A stretch of DNA of 64,000 nt from Lepturacanthus savala (Eukaryota; Chordata; Actinopteri; Scombriformes; Trichiuridae), in contig CM060476.1 of NCBI GenBank assembly GCA_030544235.1, forward strand, positions 27,878,733-27,942,732, given 5' to 3'. Below the pieces are notes generated by a model. The model did not search any database, was not told where the DNA came from, and saw nothing but the letters and a program-made list of their open reading frames with translations. Made by a program: the position numbers and the translations under genes. The number at the start of each line of letters is the position of its first letter. Within the stretch, counting starts at the first letter, position 1. Shown one piece after another: positions 50,001-63,200 of the stretch.

Positions 50001-53000
50001 AAAGCTATTGTTTTCATGTGGTTTGTGTTTTAAAGTTTTTATTGCTCCATATGCATTCTCTCGGTCTGAAGAGCACAAAAAGACAAAAAGCTATATAAGC
50101 CTAAATCAGAACAATATTTTTATAGAAAATCTTATTTACCTTTAACTTTATTTGAAATGGTACAGTTTTGGATCAGAAATTCACCTGGAAAAGCTATTGT
50201 TTTCATGTGGTTTGTGTTTTAAAGTTTTTATTGCTCCATATGCATTCTCTCGGTCTGAAGAGCACAAAAAGACCAAAAGCTATGTAGGCCTAAATCAGTA
50301 CAATATTTTTATAGAAAAACTTATTTACCTTTTACTTTATGTGAAATGGTATAGTTTTGGATCAGAAATTCACCTGGAAAAGCTATTGTTTTCATGTGGT
50401 TTGTGTTTTAAAGTTTTTATTGCTCCATATGCATTCTCTCGGTCTGAAGAGCCCAAAAAGACAAAAAGCTATATAGGCCTAAATCAGTACAATATTTTCA
50501 TAGAAAAACTTATTTACCTTTTACTGTATGTGAAATGGTATAGTTTTGGATCAGAAATTCACCTGGAAAAGCTATTGTTTTCATGTGGTTTGTGTTTTAA
50601 AGTTTTTATTGCTCCATATGCATTCTCTCGGTCTGAAGAGCCCAAAAAGACAAAAAGCTATATAGGCCTAAATCAGTACAATATTTTCATAGAAAAACTT
50701 ATTTACCTTTTACTTTATGTGAAATGGTATAGTTTTGGATCAGAAATTTACCTGGAAAAGCTATTGTTTTCATGTGGTTTGTGTTTTAAAGTTTTTATTG
50801 CTCCATATGCATTCTCTCGGTCGGAAGAGCACAAAAAGACAAAAAGCTATATAGGCCTAAATCAGTACAATATTTTCATAGAAAAACTTATTTACCTTTT
50901 ACTTTATGTGAAATGGTATAGTTTTGGATCAGAAATTTACCTGGAAAAGCTATTGTTTTCATGTGGTTTGTGTTTTAAAGTTTTTATTGCTCCATATGCA
51001 TTCTCTCGGTCTGAAGAGCCCAAAAAGACAAAAAGCTATATAGGCCTAAATCAGTACAATATTTTCATAGAAAAACTTATTTACCTTTTACTTTATGTGA
51101 AATGGTATAGTTTTGGATCAGAAATTTACCTGGAAAAGCTATTGTTTTCATGTGGTTTGTGTTTTAAAGTTTTTATTGCTCCATATGCATTCTCTCGGTC
51201 GGAAGAGCACAAAAAGACAAAAAGCTATATAGGCCTAAATCAGTACAATATTTTCATAGAAAAACTTATTTACCTTTTACTTTATGTGAAATGGTATAGT
51301 TTTGGATCAGAAATTTACCTGGAAAAGCTATTGTTTTCATGTGGTTTGTGTTTTAAAGTTTTTATTGCTCCATATGCATTCTCTCGGTCTGAAGAGCCCA
51401 AAAAGACAAAAAGCTATATAGGCCTAAATCAGTACAATATTTTTTATAGAAAAACTTATTTACCTTTTACTTTATGTGAAATGGTATAGTTTTGGATCAG
51501 AAATTCACCTGGAAAAGCTATTGTTTTCATGTGGTTTGTGTTTTAAAGTTTTTATTGCTCCATATGCATTCTCTCGGTCTGAAGAGCCCAAAAAGACAAA
51601 AAGCTATATAGGCCTAAATCAGTACAATATTTTCATAGAAAAACTTATTTACCTTTTACTTTATGTGAAATGGTATAGTTTTGGATCAGAAATTCACCTG
51701 GAAAAGCTATTGTTTTCATGTGGTTTGTGTTTTAAAGTTTTTATTGCTCCATATGCATTCTCTTGGTCTGAAGAGCCCAAAAAGACAAAACGCTATATAG
51801 GCCTAAATCAGTACAATATTTTCATAGAAAAACTTATTTACCTTTTACTTTATGTGAAATGGTATAGTTTTGGATCAGAAATTCACCTGGAAAAGCTATT
51901 GTTTTCATGTGGTTTGTGTTTTAAAGTTTTTATTGCTCCATATGCATTCTCTCGGTCTGAAGAGCCCAAAAAGACAAAAAGCTATATAGGCCTAAATCAG
52001 TACAATATTTTTACAGAAAAACTTATTTACCTTTTACTTTATGTGAAATGGTATAGTTTTGGATCAGAAATTCACCTGGAAAAGCTATTGTTTTCATGTG
52101 GTTTTTGTTTTAAAGTTTTTATTGCTCCATATGCATTCTCTCGGTCTGAAGAGCCCAAAAAGACAAAAAGTTATATAGGCCTAAATCAGTGCAATATTTT
52201 TATAGAAAAACTTATTTACCTTTTACTTTATGTGAAATGGTATAGTTTTGGATCAGAAATTCACCTGGAAAAGCTATTGTTTTCATGTGGTTTGTGTTTT
52301 AAAGTTTTTATTGCTCCATATGCATTCTCTCGGTCTGAAGAGCACAAAAAGACAAAAAGCTATATAAGCCTAAATCAGAACAATATTTTTATAGAAAATC
52401 TTATTTACCTTTAACTTTATTTGAAATGGTACAGTTTTGGATCAGAAATTCACCTGGAAAAGCTATTGTTTTCATGTGGTTTGTGTTTTAAAGTTTTTAT
52501 TGCTCCATATGCATTCTCTCGGTCTGAAGAGCACAAAAAGACCAAAAGCTATGTAGGCCTAAATCAGTACAATATTTTTATAGAAAAACTTATTTACCTT
52601 TTACTTTATGTGAAATGGTATAGTTTTGGATCAGAAATTCACCTGGAAAAGCTATTGTTTTCATGTGGTTTGTGTTTTAAAGTTTTTATTGCTCCATATG
52701 CATTCTCTCGGTCTGAAGAGAACAAAAAGACAAAAAGCTATGTAAGCCTAAATCAGAACAATATTTTTATAGAAAATCTTATTTACCTTTTACTTTACGT
52801 GAAATGGTATAGTTTTGGATCAGAAATTCACCTGGAAAAGCTATTGTTTTCATGTGGTTTGTGTTTTAAAGTTTTTATTGCTCCATATGCATTCTCTCGG
52901 TCTGAAGAGCCCAAAAAGACAAAAAGCTATATAGGCCTAAATCAGTACAATATTTTCATAGAAAAACTTATTTACCTTTTACTGTATGTGAAATGGTATA

Positions 53001-56000
53001 GTTTTGGATCAGAAATTCACCTGGAAAAGCTATTGTTTTCATGTGGTTTGTGTTTTAAAGTTTTTATTGCTCCATATGCATTCTCTCGGTCTGAAGAGCC
53101 CAAAAAGACAAAAAGCTATATAGGCCTAAATCCGTACAATATTTTTACAGAAAAACTTATTTACCTTTTACTTTATGTGAAATGGTATAGTTTTGGATCA
53201 GAAATTCACCTGGAAAAGCTATTGTTTTCATGTGGTTTTTGTTTTAAAGTTTTTATTGCTCCATATGCATTCTCTCGGTCTGAAGAGCCCAAAAAGACAA
53301 AAAGTTATATAGGCCTAAATCAGTGCAATATTTTTATAGAAAAACTTATTTACCTTTTACTTTATGTGAAATGGTATAGTTTTGGATCAGAAATTCACCT
53401 GGAAAAGCTATTGTTTTCATGTGGTTTGTGTTTTAAAGTTTTTATTGCTCCATATGCATTCTCTCGGTCTGAAGAGCACAAAAAGACAAAAAGCTATATA
53501 AGCCTAAATCAGAACAATATTTTTATAGAAAATCTTATTTACCTTTAACTTTATTTGAAATGGTACAGTTTTGGATCAGAAATTCACCTGGAAAAGCTAT
53601 TGTTTTCATGTGGTTTGTGTTTTAAAGTTTTTATTGCTCCATATGCATTCTCTCGGTCTGAAGAGCACAAAAAGACCAAAAGCTATGTAGGCCTAAATCA
53701 GTACAATATTTTTATAGAAAAACTTATTTACCTTTTACTTTATGTGAAATGGTATAGTTTTGGATCAGAAATTCACCTGGAAAAGCTATTGTTTTCATGT
53801 GGTTTGTGTTTTAAAGTTTTTATTGCTCCATATGCATTCTCTTGGTCTGAAGAGAACAAAAAGACAAAAAGCTATGTAAGCCTAAATCAGAACAATATTT
53901 TTATAGAAAATCTTATTTACCTTTTACTTTATGTGAAATGGTATAGTTTTGGATCAGAAATTCACCTGGAAAAGCTATTGTTTTCATGTGGTTTGTGTTT
54001 TAAAGTTTTTATTGCTCCATATGCATTCTCTCGGTCTGAAGAGCCCAAAAAGACAAAAAGCTATATAGGCCTAAATCAGTACAATATTTTCATAGAAAAA
54101 CTTATTTACCTTTTACTGTATGTGAAATGGTATAGTTTTGGATCAGAAACTCACCTGGAAAAGCTATTGTTTTCATGTGGTTTGTGTTTTAAAGTTTTTA
54201 TTGCTCCATATGCATTCTCTCGGTCTGAAGAGCCCAAAAAGACAAAAAGCTATATAGGCCTAAATCAGTACAATATTTTCATAGAAAAACTTATTTACCT
54301 TTTACTTTATGTGAAATGGTATAGTTTTGGATCAGAAATTTACCTGGAAAAGCTATTGTTTTCATGTGGTTTGTGTTTTAAAGTTTTTATTGCTCCATAT
54401 GCATTCTCTCGGTCGGAAGAGCACAAAAAGACAAAAAGCTATATAGGCCTAAATCAGTACAATATTTTCATAGAAAAACTTATTTACCTTTTACTTTATG
54501 TGAAATGGTATAGTTTTGGATCAGAAATTTACCTGGAAAAGCTATTGTTTTCATGTGGTTTGTGTTTTAAAGTTTTTATTGCTCCATATGCATTCTCTCG
54601 GTCTGAAGAGCCCAAAAAGACAAAAAGCTATATAGGCCTAAATCAGTACAATATTTTTTATAGAAAAACTTATTTACCTTTTACTTTATGTGAAATGGTA
54701 TAGTTTTGGATCAGAAATTCACCTGGAAAAGCTATTGTTTTCATGTGGTTTGTGTTTTAAAGTTTTTATTGCTCCATATGCATTCTCTCGGTCTGAAGAG
54801 CCCAAAAAGACAAAAAGCTATATAGGCCTAAATCAGTATAATATTTTCATAGAAAAACTTATTTACCTTTTACTTTATGTGAAATGGTATAGTTTTGGAT
54901 CAGAAATTCACCTGGAAAAGCTATTGTTTTCATGTGGTTTGTGTTTTAAAGTTTTTATTGCTCCATATGCATTCTCTTGGTCTGAAGAGCCCAAAAAGAC
55001 AAAAAGCTATATAGGCCTAAATCAGTACAATATTTTCATAGAAAAACTTATTTACCTTTTACTTTATGTTAAATGGTATAGTTTTGGATCAGAAATTTAC
55101 CTGGAAAAGCTATTGTTTTCATGTGGTTTGTGTTTTAAAGTTTTTATTGCTCCATATGCATTCTCTCGGTCTGAAGAGCCCAAAAAGACAAAAAGCTATA
55201 TAGGCATAAATCAGTACAATATTTTTTATAGAAAAACTTATTTACCTTTTACTTTATGTGAAATGGTATAGTTTTGGATCAGAAATTCACCTGGAAAAGC
55301 TATTGTTTTCATGTGGTTTGTGTTTTAAAGTTTTTATTGCACAATATGCATTCTCTCGGTCTGAAGAGCCTAAAAAGACAAAAAGCTATATAGGCCTAAA
55401 TCAGTACAATATTTTTACAGAAAAACTTATTTACCTTTTACTTTATGTGAAATGGTATAGTTTTGGATCAGAAATTCACCTGGAAAAGCTATTGTTTTCA
55501 TGTGGTTTTTGTTTTAAAGTTTTTATTGCTCCATATGCATTCTCTCGGTCTGAAGAGCCCAAAAAGACAAAAAGTTATATAGGCCTAAATCAGTGCAATA
55601 TTTTTATAGAAAAACTTATTTACCTTTTACTTTATGTGAAATGGTATAGTTTTGGATCAGAAATTCACCTGGAAAAGCTATTGTTTTCATGTGGTTTGTG
55701 TTTTAAAGTTTTTATTGCTCCATATGCATTCTCTCGGTCTGAAGAGCACAAAAAGACAAAAAGCTATATAAGCCTAAATCAGAACAATATTTTTATAGAA
55801 AATCTTATTTACCTTTAACTTTATTTGAAATGGTACAGTTTTGGATCAGAAATTCACCTGGAAAAGCTATTGTTTTCATGTGGTTTGTGTTTTAAAGTTT
55901 TTATTGCTCCATATGCATTCTCTCGGTCTGAAGAGCACAAAAAGACCAAAAGCTATGTAGGCCTAAATCAGTACAATATTTTTATAGAAAAACTTATTTA

Positions 56001-59000
56001 CCTTTTACTTTATGTGAAATGGTATAGTTTTGGATCAGAAATTCACCTGGAAAAGCTATTGTTTTCATGTGGTTTGTGTTTTAAAGTTTTTATTGCTCCA
56101 TATGCATTCTCTCGGTCTGAAGAGAACAAAAGACAAAAAGCTATGTAAGCCTAAATCAGAACAATATTTTTATAGAAAATCTTATTTACCTTTTACTTTA
56201 CGTGAAATGGTATAGTTTTGGATCAGAAATTCACCTGGAAAAGCTATTGTTTTCATGTGGTTTGTGTTTTAAAGTTTTTATTGCTCCATATGCATTCTCT
56301 CGGTCTGAAGAGCCCAAAAAGACAAAAAGCTATATAGGCCTAAATCAGTACAATATTTTCATAGAAAAACTTATTTACCTTTTACTGTATGTGAAATGGT
56401 ATAGTTTTGGATCAGTAATTCACCTGGAAAAGCTATTGTTTTCATGTGGTTTGTGTTTTAAAGTTTTTATTGCTCCATATGCATTCTCTCGGTCTGAAGA
56501 GCCCAAAAAGACAAAAAGCTATATAGGCCTAAATCAGTACAATATTTTCATAGAAAAACTTATTTACCTTTTACTTTATGTGAAATGGTATAGTTTTGGA
56601 TCAGAAATTTACCTGGAAAAGCTATTGTTTTCATGTGGTTTGTGTTTTAAAGTTTTTATTGCTCCATATGCATTCTCTCGGTCGGAAGAGCACAAAAAGA
56701 CAAAAAGCTATATAGGCCTAAATCAGTACAATATTTTCATAGAAAAACTTATTTACCTTTTACTTTATGTGAAATGGTATAGTTTTGGATCAGAAATTCA
56801 CCTGGAAAAGCTATTGTTTTCATGTGGTTTGTGTTTTAAAGTTTTTATTGCTCCATATGCATTCTCTCGGTCTGAAGAGCCCAAAAAGACAAAAAGCTAT
56901 ATAGGCCTAAATCAGTACAATATTTTCATAGAAAAACTTATTTACCTTTTACTTTATGTGAAATGGTATAGTTTTGGATCAGAAATTTACCTGGAAAAGC
57001 TATTGTTTTCATGTGGTTTGTGTTTTAAAGTTTTTATTGCTCCATATGCATTCTCTCGGTCTGAAGAGCCCAAAAAGACAAAAAGCTATATAGGCCTAAA
57101 TCAGTACAATATTTTTTATAGAAAAACTTATTTACCTTTTACTTTATGTGAAATGGTATAGTTTTGGATCAGAAATTCACCTGGAAAAGCTATTGTTTTC
57201 ATGTGGTTTGTGTTTTAAAGTTTTTATTGCTCCATATGCATTCTCTCGGTCTGAAGAGCCCAAAAAGACAAAAAGCTATATAGGCCTAAATCAGTACAAT
57301 ATTTTCATAGAAAAACTTATTTACCTTTTACTTTATGTGAAATGGTATAGTTTTGGATCAGAAATTCACCTGGAAAAGCTATTGTTTTCATGTGGTTTGT
57401 GTTTTAAAGTTTTTATTGCTCCATATGCATTCTCTTGGTCTGAAGAGCCCAAAAAGACAAAAAGCTATATAGGCCTAAATCAGTACAATATTTTCATAGA
57501 AAAACTTATTTACCTTTTACTTTATGTGAAATGGTATAGTTTTGGATCAGAAATTTACCTGGAAAAGCTATTGTTTTCATGTGGTTTGTGTTTTAAAGTT
57601 TTTATTGCTCCATATGCATTCTCTCGGTCTGAAGAGCCCAAAAAGACAAAAAGCTATATAGGCATAAATCAGTACAATATTTTTATAGAAAAACTTATTT
57701 ACCTTTTACTTTATGTGAAATGGTATAGTTTTGGATCAGAAATTCACCTGGAAAAGCTATTGTTTTCATGTGGTTTGTGTTTTAAAGTTTTTATTGCTCC
57801 ATATGCATTCTCTCGGTCTGAAGAGCCCAAAAAGACAAAAAGCTATATAGGCCTAAATCAGTACAATATTTTTACAGAAAAACTTATTTACCTTTTACTT
57901 TATGTGAAATGGTATAGTTTTGGATCAGAAATTCACCTGGAAAAGCTATTGTTTTCATGTGGTTTTTGTTTTAAAGTTTTTATTGCTCCATATGCATTCT
58001 CTCGGTCTGAAGAGCCCAAAAAGACAAAAAGTTATATAGGCCTAAATCAGTGCAATATTTTTATAGAAAAACTTATTTACCTTTTACTTTATGTGAAATG
58101 GTATAGTTTTGGATCAGAAATTCACCTGGAAAAACTATTGTTTTCATGTGGTTTGTGTTTTAAAGTTTTTATTGCTCCATATGCATTCTCTCGGTCTGAA
58201 GAGCACAAAAAGACAAAAAGCTATATAAGCCTAAATCAGAACAATATTTTTATAGAAAATCTTATTTACCTTTAACTTTATTTGAAATGGTACAGTTTTG
58301 GATCAGAAATTCACCTGGAAAAGCTATTGTTTTCATGTGGTTTGTGTTTTAAAGTTTTTATTGCTCCATATGCATTCTCTCGGTCTGAAGAGCACAAAAA
58401 GACCAAAAGCTATGTAGGCCTAAATCAGTACAATATTTTTATAGAAAAACTTATTTACCTTTTACTTTATGTGAAATGGTATAGTTTTGGATCAGAAATT
58501 CACCTGGAAAAGCTATTGTTTTCATGTGGTTTGTGTTTTAAAGTTTTTATTGCTCCATATGCATTCTCTCGGTCTGAAGAGAACAAAAAGACAAAAAGCT
58601 ATGTAAGCCTAAATCAGAACAATATTTTTATAGAAAATCTTATTTACCTTTTACTTTATGTGAAATGGTATAGTTTTGGATCAGAAATTCACCTGGAAAA
58701 GCTATTGTTTTCATGTGGTTTGTGTTTTAAAGTTTTTATTGCTCCATATGCATTCTCTCGGTCTGAAGAGCCCAAAAAGACAAAAAGCTATATAGGCCTA
58801 AATCAGTACAATATTTTCATAGAAAAACTTATTTACCTTTTACTGTATGTGAAATGGTATAGTTTTGGATCAGAAATTCACCTGGAAAAGCTATTGTTTT
58901 CATGTGGTTTGTGTTTTAAAGTTTTTATTGCTCCATATGCATTCTCTCGGTCTGAAGAGCCCAAAAAGACAAAAAGCTATATAGGCCTAAATCAGTACAA

Positions 59001-62000
59001 TATTTTCATAGAAAAACTTATTTACCTTTTACTTTATGTGAAATGGTATAGTTTTGGATCAGAAATTTACCTGGAAAAGCTATTGTTTTCATGTGGTTTG
59101 TGTTTTAAAGTTTTTATTGCTCCATATGCATTCTCTCGGTCGGAAGAGCACAAAAAGACCAAAAGCTATGTAGGCCTAAATCAGTACAATATTTTTACAG
59201 AAAATCTTATTTACCTTTTACTATATGTAAAATGGTATAGTTTTGGATCAGAAATTCACCTGGAAAAGCTATTGTTTTCATGTGGTTTGTGTTTTAAAGT
59301 TTTTATTGCTCCATATGCATTCTCTCGGTCTGAAGAGCCCAAAAAGACAAAAAGTTATATAGGCCTAAATCAGTGCAATATTTTTATAGAAAAACTTATT
59401 TACCTTTTACTTTATGTGAAATGGTATAGTTTTGGATCAGAAATTCACCTGGAAAAGCTATTGTTTTCATGTGGTTTGTGTTTTAAAGTTTTTATTGCTC
59501 CATATGCATTCTCTCGGTCTGAAGAGCACAAAAAGACAAAAAGCTATATAAGCCTAAATCAGAACAATATTTTTATAGAAAATCTTATTTACCTTTTACT
59601 GTATGTGAAATGGTATAGTTTTGGATCAGAAATTCACCTGGAAAAGCTATTGTTTTCATGTGGTTTGTGTTTTAAAGTTTTTATTGCTCCATATGCATTC
59701 TCTCGGTCGGAAGAGCACAAAAAGACAAAAAGCTATATAGGCCTAAATCAGTACAATATTTTCATAGAAAAACTTATTTACCTTTTACTTTATGTGAAAT
59801 GGTATAGTTTTGGATCAGAAATTCACCTGGAAAAGCTATTGTTTTCATGTGGTTTGTGTTTTAAAGTTTTTATTGCTCCATATGCATTCTCTCGGTCTGA
59901 AGAGCCCAAAAAGACAAAAAGCTATATAGGCCTAAATCAGTACAATATTTTCATAGAAAAACTTATTTACCTTTTACTTTATGTGAAATGGTATAGTTTT
60001 GGATCCGAAATTTACCTGGAAAAGCTATTGTTTTCATGTGGTTTGTGTTTTAAAGTTTTTATTGCTCCATATGCATTCTCTCGGTCTGAAGAGCCCAAAA
60101 AGACAAAAAGCTATATAGGCCTAAATCAGTACAATATTTTTTATAGAAAAACTTATTTACCTTTTACTTTATGTGAAATGGTATAGTTTTGGATCAGAAA
60201 TTCACCTGGAAAAGCTATTGTTTTCATGTGGTTTGTGTTTTAAAGTTTTTATTGCTCCATATGCATTCTCTCGGTCTGAAGAGCCCAAAAAGACAAAAAG
60301 CTATATAGGCCTAAATCAGTACAATATTTTCATAGAAAAACTTATTTACCTTTTACTTTATGTGAAATGGTATAGTTTTGGATCAGAAATTCACCTGGAA
60401 AAGCTATTGTTTTCATGTGGTTTGTGTTTTAAAGTTTTTATTGCTCCATATGCATTCTCTTGGTCTGAAGAGCCCAAAAAGACAAAAAGCTATATAGGCC
60501 TAAATCAGTACAATATTTTCATAGAAAAACTTATTTACCTTTTACTTTATGTGAAATGGTATAGTTTTGGATCAGAAATTTACCTGGAAAAGCTATTGTT
60601 TTCATGTGGTTTGTGTTTTAAAGTTTTTATTGCTCCATATGCATTCTCTCGGTCTGAAGAGCCCAAAAAGACAAAAAGCTATATAGGCATAAATCAGTAC
60701 AATATTTTTATAGAAAAACTTATTTACCTTTTACTTTATGTGAAATGGTATAGTTTTGGATCAGAAATTCACCTGGAAAAGCTATTGTTTTCATGTGGTT
60801 TGTGTTTTAAAGTTTTTATTGCTCCATATGCATTCTCTCGGTCTGAAGAGCCCAAAAAGACAAAAAGCTATATAGGCCTAAATCAGTACAATATTTTTAC
60901 AGAAAAACTTATTTACCTTTTACTTTATGTGAAATGGTATAGTTTTGGATCAGAAATTCACCTGGAAAAGCTATTGTTTTCATGTGGTTTTTGTTTTAAA
61001 GTTTTTATTGCTCCATATGCATTCTCTCGGTCTGAAGAGCCCAAAAAGACAAAAAGTTATATAGGCCTAAATCAGTGCAATATTTTTATAGAAAAACTTA
61101 TTTACCTTTTACTTTATGTGAAATGGTATAGTTTTGGATCAGAAATTCACCTGGAAAAGCTATTGTTTTCATGTGGTTTGTGTTTTAAAGTTTTTATTGC
61201 TCCCTATGCATTCTCTCGGTCTGAAGAGCACAAAAAGACAAAAAGCTATATAAGCCTAAATCAGAACAATATTTTTATAGAAAATCTTATTTACCTTTAA
61301 CTTTATTTGAAATGGTACAGTTTTGGATCAGAAATTCACCTGGAAAAGCTATTGTTTTCATGTGGTTTGTGTTTTAAAGTTTTTATTGCTCCATATGCAT
61401 TCTCTCGGTCTGAAGAGCACAAAAAGACCAAAAGCTATGTAGGCCTAAATCAGTACAATATTTTTATAGAAAAACTTATTTACCTTTTACTTTATGTGAA
61501 ATGGTATAGTTTTGGATCAGAAATTCACCTGGAAAAGCTATTGTTTTCATGTGGTTTGTGTTTTAAAGTTTTTATTGCTCCATATGCATTCTCTCGGTCT
61601 GAAGAGCCCAAAAAGACAAAAAGCTATATAGGCCTAAATCAGTACAATATTTTCATAGAAAAACTTATTTACCTTTTACTGTATGTGAAATGGTATAGTT
61701 TTGGATCAGAAATTCACCTGGAAAAGCTATTGTTTTCATGTGGTTTGTGTTTTAAAGTTTTTATTGCTCCATATGCATTCTCTCGGTCTGAAGAGCCCAA
61801 AAAGACAAAAAGCTATATAGGCCTAAATCAGTACAATATTTTCATAGAAAAACTTATTTACCTTTTACTTTATGTGAAATGGTATAGTTTTGGATCAGAA
61901 ATTTACCTGGAAAAGCTATTGTTTTCATGTGGTTTGTGTTTTAAAGTTTTTATTGCTCCATATGCATTCTCTCGGTCGGAAGAGCACAAAAAGACCAAAA

Positions 62001-63200
62001 GCTATGTAGGCCTAAATCAGTACAATATTTTTACAGAAAATCTTATTTACCTTTTACTATATGTAAAATGGTATAGTTTTGGATCAGAAATTCACCTGGA
62101 AAAGCTATTGTTTTCATGTGGTTTGTGTTTTAAAGTTTTTATTGCTCCATATGCATTCTCTCGGTCTGAAGAGCCCAAAAAGACAAAAAGTTATATAGGC
62201 CTAAATCAGTGCAATATTTTTATAGAAAAACTTATTTACCTTTTACTTTATGTGAAATGGTATAGTTTTGGATCAGAAATTCACCTGGAAAAGCTATTGT
62301 TTTCATGTGGTTTGTGTTTTAAAGTTTTTATTGCTCCATATGCATTCTCTCGGTCTGAAGAGCACAAAAAGACAAAAAGCTATATAAGCCTAAATCAGAA
62401 CAATATTTTTATAGAAAATCTTATTTACCTTTAACTTTATTTGAAATGGTACAGTTTTGGATCAGAAATTCACCTGGAAAAGCTATTGTTTTCATGTGGT
62501 TTGTGTTTTAAAGTTTTTATTGCTCCATATGCATTCTCTCGGTCTGAAGAGCACAAAAAGACCAAAAGCTATGTAGGCCTAAATCAGTACAATATTTTTA
62601 TAGAAAAACTTATTTACCTTTTACTTTATGTGAAATGGTATAGTTTTGGATCAGAAATTCACCTGGAAAAGCTATTGTTTTCATGTGGTTTGTGTTTTAA
62701 AGTTTTTATTGCTCCATATGCATTCTCTCGGTCTGAAGAGAACAAAAAGACAAAAAGCTATGTAAGCCTAAATCAGAACAATATTTTTATAGAAAATCTT
62801 ATTTACCTTTTACTTTATGTGAAATGGTATAGTTTTGGATCAGAAATTCACCTGGAAAAGCTATTGTTTTCATGTGGTTTGTGTTTTAAAGTTTTTATTG
62901 CTCCATATGCATTCTCTCGGTCTGAAGAGCCCAAAAAGACAAAAAGCTATATAGGCCTAAATCAGTACAATATTTTCATAGAAAAACTTATTTACCTTTT
63001 ACTGTATGTGAAATGGTATAGTTTTGGATCAGAAATTCACCTGGAAAAGCTATTGTTTTCATGTGGTTTGTGTTTTAAAGTTTTTATTGCTCCATATGCA
63101 TTCTCTCGGTCTGAAGAGCCCAAAAAGACAAAAAGCTATATAGGCCTAAATCAGTACAATATTTTCATAGAAAAACTTATTTACCTTTTACTTTATGTGA
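47091..63200 (-). repeat. Right-arm HOR blocks of variable length (11 to 17 monomers)
   Basis: A one-base T-run expansion (aatattttttatag, six T) marks equivalent places at 47,091, 49,171, 51,440, 54,654, 55,222, 57,112 and 60,137. Ignoring the extra internal copy at 55,222, spacings are 2,080, 2,269, 3,214, 2,458 and 3,025 bp, or 11, 12, 17, 13 and 16 monomers plus one base. Most blocks repeat the same core order after the marker: a standard monomer, one with ctcttggtctg, one with tttacagaaaaac, one with gtggtttttgtttt linked to agtgcaat, and a gcacaaaaagac monomer ending in tttaactttatttg. Blocks then differ in how many gaaatttacctgg monomers they hold. The block at 57,112 recurs at 60,137 (shift 3,025) until one monomer is lost after about 61,560. 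Confidence 0.85.
58282..60186 (+). other. Apparent repeat ORF (634 codons), probably fortuitous
   Basis: Ten units of the same 63-residue frame in the right arm. It is bounded upstream by the tttaac stop variant and downstream by the T-run expansion at 60,137, after which about 15 out-of-frame residues follow. It shows how the right-arm HOR landmarks themselves set the ORF limits. No separate evidence for coding. Confidence 0.65.
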
